A stretch of 9,561 nt of DNA from RGIG4097 sp964599875 (lineage in GTDB: Bacteria > Bacillota > Clostridia > Christensenellales > CAG-917): NCBI GenBank assembly GCA_964599875.1, contig CAZRHE010000036.1, positions 1 through 9,561 on the forward strand, written 5' to 3'. The translations under genes were made by a program, and so were the position numbers. Positions within the stretch are counted from its first letter, which is position 1, and every line of letters starts with the position of its first letter. This document shows, piece after piece, positions 5,797 through 9,561 of the stretch. Under the pieces are notes generated by a model that did no database searches, was not told the DNA's origin, and saw only the letters and a program-made list of their open reading frames with translations.

Positions 5797-7656
5797 TTAG
5801 TTCCAGCCGCCTTCGGGAGGAGTCATATTGTCGTCGTCGACGGTGCCGTTTGCCGCTCCGCCCATATCGTTAGGATCGAAGCCCGCCGCTTTTGCAGCCT
5901 CTGCCGCCGCTTCGGGATTTTCTTGATAGAACTTCGTGAAGACGGGGTCACTGACTTTTGCAAGTTTGTCCATTGCGGTGCGGACGTCGTCTTCGCTTTC
6001 CGCCTTTGCAAATTCGTCGCGCGCTTCTTTGACTGCGTCGTTCAAGACTTTCTTGTCGTCCTCGGTGATCTTGTCGCCGTTGTCCGAGATAAACTTCTCG
6101 ATGACGAATGCGAATTGTTCCGCGTTATTCTTTGCGTCCACAAGTTTTCTTCTCTTCTCGTCCTCTTCCGCGTACTTCTCTGCGTCTTTGATTGCAGCGT
6201 CGATATCGCTTTCGGAGAGGTTGGAACTTGCGGTGATGGTGATGGATTGAGATTTATTCGTTCCCTTATCGACCGCTTTGACGGACACGATGCCGTTTGC
6301 GTCGATATCGAAAGTGACTTCGATTTGAGGTACTCCGCGAGGTGCGGGAGCGATTCCGACGAGTTCGAATCTACCGAGAGTCTTGTTGTCGCGTGCAAAT
6401 TGTCTTTCACCTTGCAAGACGTGGATGTCAACCGAAGTTTGATGATCCGCCGCAGTGGAGAAAATTTGAGATTTGCTGGTAGGAATGGTGGTGTTTCTGT
6501 CGATGAGTTTGGTGAAAACGCCGCCGAGAGTTTCGATACCGAGGGACAACGGAGTTACGTCGAGGAGGAGCATGTCTTTGACTTCGCCTGCGAGGACGCC
6601 CGCTTGGATTGCCGCGCCGATTGCGACGCATTCGTCGGGGTTGATTCCCTTATAAGGTTCTTTGCCGGTTGCTTTCTTGACCGCGTCGTAAACTGCGGGA
6701 ATACGAGTGGAGCCACCAACCATAATGACTTTGGAGAGGTCGCCTGCGGTGAGTCCCGCGTCTTTCAACGCTTGATTCAAGGGGTTCATGGTCTTTTGGA
6801 CGAGATCCGCGGTGAGTTGGTCGAATTTTGCTCTCGTGATATCCATTTCGAGGTGTTTAGGCACACCGCCGTCGACGGTAATGAAGGGCAAGGAAATCTT
6901 CGCTTTGGTCACGCCGGAGAGGTCGATTTTCGCTTTTTCAGCCGCTTCTTTTATACGTTGCATCGCCATCTTATCGGAAGAAAGGTCAATGTGTTCTTTC
7001 GCCTTGAATTCCGCCACGATATAGTCCATGAGGCGTTTGTCGAAGTCGTCGCCGCCAAGACGGTTGTTACCCGAAGTTGCGAGAACTTCGAACACTCCGT
7101 CGCCGAGTTCGAGGACGGATACGTCGAACGTGCCGCCGCCAAGGTCGAATATCAAAACTTTTTGTTGTTTGTTTTCGTCCTTATCCACGCCGTATGCAAG
7201 TGCCGCCGCGGTAGGTTCGTTGATGATTCTCTTGACGTCGAGGCCTGCGATTTTGCCTGCGTCTTTGGTTGCTTGACGTTGAGAGTCGCTGAAATATGCG
7301 GGAACGGTGATAACCGCTTCCGAAATTTTTTCGCCGAGATATTTTTCCGCGTCGTTTTTAAGTTTGGTAAGAATCATTGCGGAAATCTCTTGAGGAGTGT
7401 AATCCTTTCCTTCTATATGCACTTTGTGGTCGGTGCCCATTTCTCTCTTGATAGAGGTAATCGTATGGTCGGGATTGGAAACCGCTTGACGTTTTGCTAT
7501 GTCGCCCACGAGTCTTTCGCCGTCTTTTGCGAAACCGACGACGGACGGAGTGGTACGCATACCTTCCGCATTTGCGATAACGACGGGTTCGCCGCCTTCC
7601 ATAACTGCTACGCACGAGTTGGTTGTACCAAGGTCAATACCGATTATTTTTCCCAT
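5797..7656 (-). CDS. dnaK: Chaperone protein DnaK (Hsp70)
   Basis: The 619-residue ATP-dependent chaperone binds exposed hydrophobic segments and cycles with DnaJ and GrpE in the cytoplasm. The nucleotide-binding domain (about 1-360) has the three Hsp70 signatures: IDLGTTNS (7-14), IFDLGGGTFDVS (169-180) and IMVGGSTRIPAV (311-322). The linker DMLLLDVTPLSLGIET (361-376) leads to the substrate-binding beta domain and a helical lid (about 480-585). The nucleotide domain is compact, as in Gram-positive DnaK. The tail is odd: after AAAEAAKAAGFDPNDMGG it ends TVDDDNMTPPEGGWN, without the acidic [DE]-x-EEV(D/K) ending common in bacterial DnaK. The ribosome binding site AAAGGAG (7671-7665) is strong, with an 8-base spacing. 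A small hairpin (7671-7685) touches that site. The gene lies 42 bases after grpE. Confidence 0.98.
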   Translation of the reverse strand: MGKIIGIDLGTTNSCVAVMEGGEPVVIANAEGMRTTPSVVGFAKDGERLVGDIAKRQAVSNPDHTITSIKREMGTDHKVHIEGKDYTPQEISAMILTKLKNDAEKYLGEKISEAVITVPAYFSDSQRQATKDAGKIAGLDVKRIINEPTAAALAYGVDKDENKQQKVLIFDLGGGTFDVSVLELGDGVFEVLATSGNNRLGGDDFDKRLMDYIVAEFKAKEHIDLSSDKMAMQRIKEAAEKAKIDLSGVTKAKISLPFITVDGGVPKHLEMDITRAKFDQLTADLVQKTMNPLNQALKDAGLTAGDLSKVIMVGGSTRIPAVYDAVKKATGKEPYKGINPDECVAIGAAIQAGVLAGEVKDMLLLDVTPLSLGIETLGGVFTKLIDRNTTIPTSKSQIFSTAADHQTSVDIHVLQGERQFARDNKTLGRFELVGIAPAPRGVPQIEVTFDIDANGIVSVKAVDKGTNKSQSITITASSNLSESDIDAAIKDAEKYAEEDEKRRKLVDAKNNAEQFAFVIEKFISDNGDKITEDDKKVLNDAVKEARDEFAKAESEDDVRTAMDKLAKVSDPVFTKFYQENPEAAAEAAKAAGFDPNDMGGAANGTVDDDNMTPPEGGWN

Positions 7657-7698
7657 TATTATTTCTCCTTTCGGGTTATGCCCGATTCGTTTTTTTAT

Positions 7699-8274
7699 TT
7701 AGTATCCTACTTTTACTCCCGCAGGACGAAGGAGTTTGCCGTTCAAGGTGTATCCTCTGGATACGACCGCGACGACCATATCTTCTTTACCCTCTGCCTT
7801 CTCTCTTTCTACGGCATTCATAGTCTTTGCGTCGAAGGGCTTTCCGTCCGCTTCGATTTCTTTGAGTCCGAAGGATTCGAGTGCGTCGAGTATTTGTCTT
7901 TCCATCATATTGAAACCGGTCAGCGCGCTTTCGTCGGAAATATATTTCCTTGCAAGGTCGCAGTTGTCGAGCACGGTGAGCATCTTTTCCACAACCATGG
8001 ATACGCCGAGTGCTTTCATATCTTCGCCTATCGAGTTGTTGCGCTTGCGATAATTGTCGAAATCCGCTTGAAGACGTTGAAGAAGGCTTCTACACGTAGA
8101 GATTTCTCCGAGTGCCTCCCCGAATTTCACTTCGAGTGCCTCGATATACTTCTCGTCGCCGAGTTCTTCTCTGTCGAGACCGAAAGTTTGTTCGTCTGAT
8201 TCGGTTGCGATTTCTTTTTCTTTCACGTCGTTTTCCTTTTCGGATTTGACGTCGCTACGTTTTTTGTCTTTCAT
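7699..8274 (-). CDS. grpE: GrpE nucleotide exchange factor
   Basis: The 191-residue protein is the ADP/ATP exchange factor that resets DnaK. Residues 1-45 are charged and low-complexity (many K, E, D), as is common for the disordered GrpE start. The long dimerising helix follows (about 45-110) with ADFDNYRKR (70-78), matching the conserved ADFxNYxKR. The beta-rich head that contacts DnaK ends with GYTLNGKLLRPAGVKV (174-189), the family signature. PFDAKTMNAV replaces the more usual PFDPxxHEAV, so the histidine is a methionine. Length is typical. The start codon lies 3 bases beyond the hrcA stop, and the ribosome binding site AAGGA (8286-8282) is embedded in the last codons of hrcA, which indicates translational coupling. 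Confidence 0.96.
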   Translation of the reverse strand: MKDKKRSDVKSEKENDVKEKEIATESDEQTFGLDREELGDEKYIEALEVKFGEALGEISTCRSLLQRLQADFDNYRKRNNSIGEDMKALGVSMVVEKMLTVLDNCDLARKYISDESALTGFNMMERQILDALESFGLKEIEADGKPFDAKTMNAVEREKAEGKEDMVVAVVSRGYTLNGKLLRPAGVKVGY

Positions 8275-8277
8275 ATT

Positions 8278-9312
8278 CTAATCCTTATCGTTTTCGAGAA
8301 TGGAGTTGAGTGTGTGTTTGATATAGTCGAGCACGCCGATGACTTTCTTATAGTCCATACGCTCGGGTCCGATGACGCCCGCTTGTCCGACGACTTCGTC
8401 ACCGACCTTGTACGCCGCAGTGATTATCGCGCATTTGTCTACGCCGCTGTCCTCTTTGCCGATACGGACGGAAAACTCAATGCTTTCTTCGTCGGACGGA
8501 AGGATTTCGGACATGCTCTCGTGGTCGGATATGACTGCAAGGAAGTTTTTCGCATCCTCAATATTGTTATATTCGGGATAGTCGAGCATTTTGAGTGCGC
8601 CTTCGACTACGACGTTGTCGCCGTGCTCGGACATATAACTCTTTATTATGGTCAGGACTTCGTCGAATATTCCTTTGAAAGAATCAAGTTCTTCGTCGAT
8701 TTCGATTGCGAAGTCAGTTCCTATAAATTCTCCGATTTCCTTGCCTGCAAACACTTTGTTCAGCACGCGAGTGGCGGTGTCAACGTATTCGGAGCGCAAA
8801 TCCTCGTCGATTTCAAGCGTCTTATCCGAAAGTATGCCTTGGTCGGTGACGATAAGCACTATCACGTGTCCTTTCTTTAAAGGTACGAGTTTGATTTCCT
8901 CAATCATCACGTGCGGATTATTTTTCGTCACGAGGAAGGACGTGTAGTTCGTCATATCGCTGATTATTTTCGCCGCTTGACGAGATAGGTCGCCCACTTG
9001 GGAAAGTTTCTCGTCGAAACGCTTGCGAATGAACGCCGTTTCCGCATCCGTCAACGCGTTGTTGCGGTCGAGGTCGCCGACGTAGAGTTTGTACGCCTCT
9101 TTCAAAGGCACCCTGCCCGCCGACGTGTGCGGTTGGTCAAGATATCCGAGAGCCTCGAGTGCGCTCAACTCCGCCCTAATGGTCGCCGACGACACTTCGG
9201 GAAGATATTTCGACTGAATGTCCGAACTCGAAACTGGCTCGCCCGTAGTGATATAAAGGTCTACTACCGCGTGCAATATTTTGCGTTTTCTTTCGGAAAG
9301 TTCCTTGCCCAT
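8278..9312 (-). CDS. hrcA: Heat-inducible transcription repressor HrcA
   Basis: The 344-residue repressor binds CIRCE operators and is kept active by the GroEL system, so its activity falls when misfolded protein accumulates. The N-terminal winged-helix domain begins ERKRKILHAVVDLYITTGEP (7-26). The recognition region VSSATIRAELSALEALGYL (40-58) and the wing HTSAGRVP (62-69) are hallmarks. The remaining residues form the GAF-like and dimerisation domains. VLIVTDQGIL and GVIGPERMDY are conserved there. Length matches the family. AAAGGAG (9324-9318) lies 5 bases before the ATG. As the first gene of the operon, directly behind the CIRCE-overlapped promoter, it is autoregulated. No hemW gene precedes it within the window, unlike in Bacillus. 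Confidence 0.97.
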   Translation of the reverse strand: MGKELSERKRKILHAVVDLYITTGEPVSSSDIQSKYLPEVSSATIRAELSALEALGYLDQPHTSAGRVPLKEAYKLYVGDLDRNNALTDAETAFIRKRFDEKLSQVGDLSRQAAKIISDMTNYTSFLVTKNNPHVMIEEIKLVPLKKGHVIVLIVTDQGILSDKTLEIDEDLRSEYVDTATRVLNKVFAGKEIGEFIGTDFAIEIDEELDSFKGIFDEVLTIIKSYMSEHGDNVVVEGALKMLDYPEYNNIEDAKNFLAVISDHESMSEILPSDEESIEFSVRIGKEDSGVDKCAIITAAYKVGDEVVGQAGVIGPERMDYKKVIGVLDYIKHTLNSILENDKD

Positions 9313-9325
9313 ATTTTCTCCTTTG

Positions 9326-9352
9326 CTAGCACTCTTTTTATCTGACTGCTAA
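9326..9352 (-). promoter_or_regulatory. CIRCE operator (HrcA binding site)
   Basis: On the minus strand TTAGCAGTC (9352-9344), a 9-base spacer, and GAGTGCTAG (9334-9326) match the CIRCE consensus TTAGCACTC-N9-GAGTGCTAA with one mismatch in each half-site and the exact spacing. It begins 1 base after the -10 box and ends 13 bases before the hrcA ATG, so the start of transcription lies inside it. HrcA bound here would block transcription of the whole unit. Confidence 0.95.
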
Positions 9353-9353
9353 C

Positions 9354-9382
9354 AGTATAAAATTATGTTTGCCAAATGTCAA
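9354..9382 (-). promoter_or_regulatory. Sigma-A promoter of the hrcA-grpE-dnaK-dnaJ operon
   Basis: On the minus strand a perfect -35 box TTGACA (9382-9377) and the -10 box TATACT (9359-9354, 5 of 6) are separated by exactly 17 bases. The adjacent CIRCE operator makes this the main heat-regulated promoter. A vegetative promoter controlled only by repression is normal for class I heat-shock genes in Firmicutes. Confidence 0.9.
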
Positions 9383-9396
9383 CCATTTATTCCGAA

Positions 9397-9448
9397 TTTT
9401 TTTGAAAAATTTAACTTATTTTCTTAGAAAATAACTTTTTTTTGAAAA
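9397..9448. repeat. AT-rich palindrome with flanking T-run/GAAAA repeats
   Basis: A perfect palindrome TTATTTTCT-T-AGAAAATAA (9416-9434) is followed by C and a T8 run (9436-9443). The sequence TTTTTTTGAAAA occurs on both sides (9397-9408 and 9437-9448). On the plus strand the palindrome plus T run resembles a weak intrinsic terminator, but the stem has almost no GC and no plus-strand gene ends here within the window. It may instead be an AT-rich upstream element of the hrcA promoter region. Confidence 0.4.
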
Positions 9449-9509
9449 TCCTACTCGAAAACTGCAATTAAATTTAGTTTTCTCCGTCCAAAACACTTCT
9501 AACCACACT

Positions 9510-9536
9510 TTTTACCTATTACCTTTTACCTATTAC
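9510..9536. repeat. Two-copy 13-base direct repeat
   Basis: TTTTACCTATTAC occurs at 9510-9522 and again at 9524-9536, a period of 14 bases (GTAATAGGTAAAA on the other strand). It lies in noncoding sequence between the hrcA promoter and the right edge. No gene, transposase or CRISPR-like spacing accompanies it. It may be part of a short intergenic repeat family. Confidence 0.6.
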
Positions 9537-9561
9537 TTCTCCAAAAATCCGACAGCAAGTT

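Noticed and set aside
7671..7685. Small hairpin (TCGGG/CCCGA) upstream of dnaK, considered as an RNA thermometer over the ribosome binding site
   Set aside because: The stem has only 5 pairs and covers just the first base of AAAGGAG, so it would not hide the site. The operon already has CIRCE control.
5788..8199. An 803-codon plus-strand open frame covering dnaK and most of grpE
   Set aside because: It is antisense to two unmistakable genes, has no ribosome binding site, and spans their boundary. Long antisense frames over dnaK are a known source of misannotation and follow from its codon bias.
9362..9367. CATAAT as an alternative -10 box for hrcA
   Set aside because: It is only 9 bases from the TTGACA box. 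TATACT at 9359-9354 has the correct 17-base spacing.
9510..9536. Direct repeat considered as the edge of a CRISPR array
   Set aside because: The units are 13 bases with a 1-base gap, far from CRISPR repeat and spacer lengths, and no cas gene is present.

Overview
The window looks like a chromosomal piece of a low-GC Gram-positive bacterium, most likely an uncultured member of the Clostridia (Bacillota). The evidence is the class I heat-shock gene order hrcA-grpE-dnaK-dnaJ-prmA-rsmE-mtaB-hinT, a CIRCE operator, strong AGGAG-type ribosome binding sites, and a short DnaK of the Gram-positive type. Genus-level assignment is not possible from the sequence alone.

Layout. Eight genes on the minus strand, from 9312 down to 1260, form one tight transcription unit. 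Gaps between genes are 75 bases or less, mtaB overlaps rsmE by 8 bases, and some ribosome binding sites lie inside or against the preceding gene. A near-consensus sigma-A promoter (9382-9354), with a CIRCE operator (9352-9326) just after its -10 box, sits in front of hrcA. A 13-bp bidirectional terminator (1154-1183) closes the unit. Beyond it, on the plus strand (240-1130), is a convergent gene for a lipoprotein glycoside hydrolase of family GH16. At the left edge, on the minus strand, are the first 10 codons of rpsU (ribosomal protein bS21), with its own consensus promoter. The right edge (9383-9561) is AT-rich and noncoding, with a palindrome and a short direct repeat.

How the genes work together. 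HrcA represses its own operon through CIRCE. GrpE, DnaK and DnaJ form the Hsp70 folding machine. The distal genes maintain the translation apparatus: PrmA methylates ribosomal protein L11, RsmE methylates 16S rRNA, and MtaB methylthiolates tRNA. HinT is a small nucleotide hydrolase. In related Firmicutes rpsU commonly follows this block directly. Here a surface polysaccharide hydrolase is wedged between hinT and rpsU on the opposite strand, and rpsU has an independent promoter.

No CRISPR array, tRNA, rRNA, transposase or clear new multi-gene system is visible. The points worth a second look are the GH16 insertion, the cysteine content of that enzyme, a GC-rich hairpin between dnaK and dnaJ, an apparently SD-less and possibly leaderless rsmE, and an atypical DnaK C-terminal tail.
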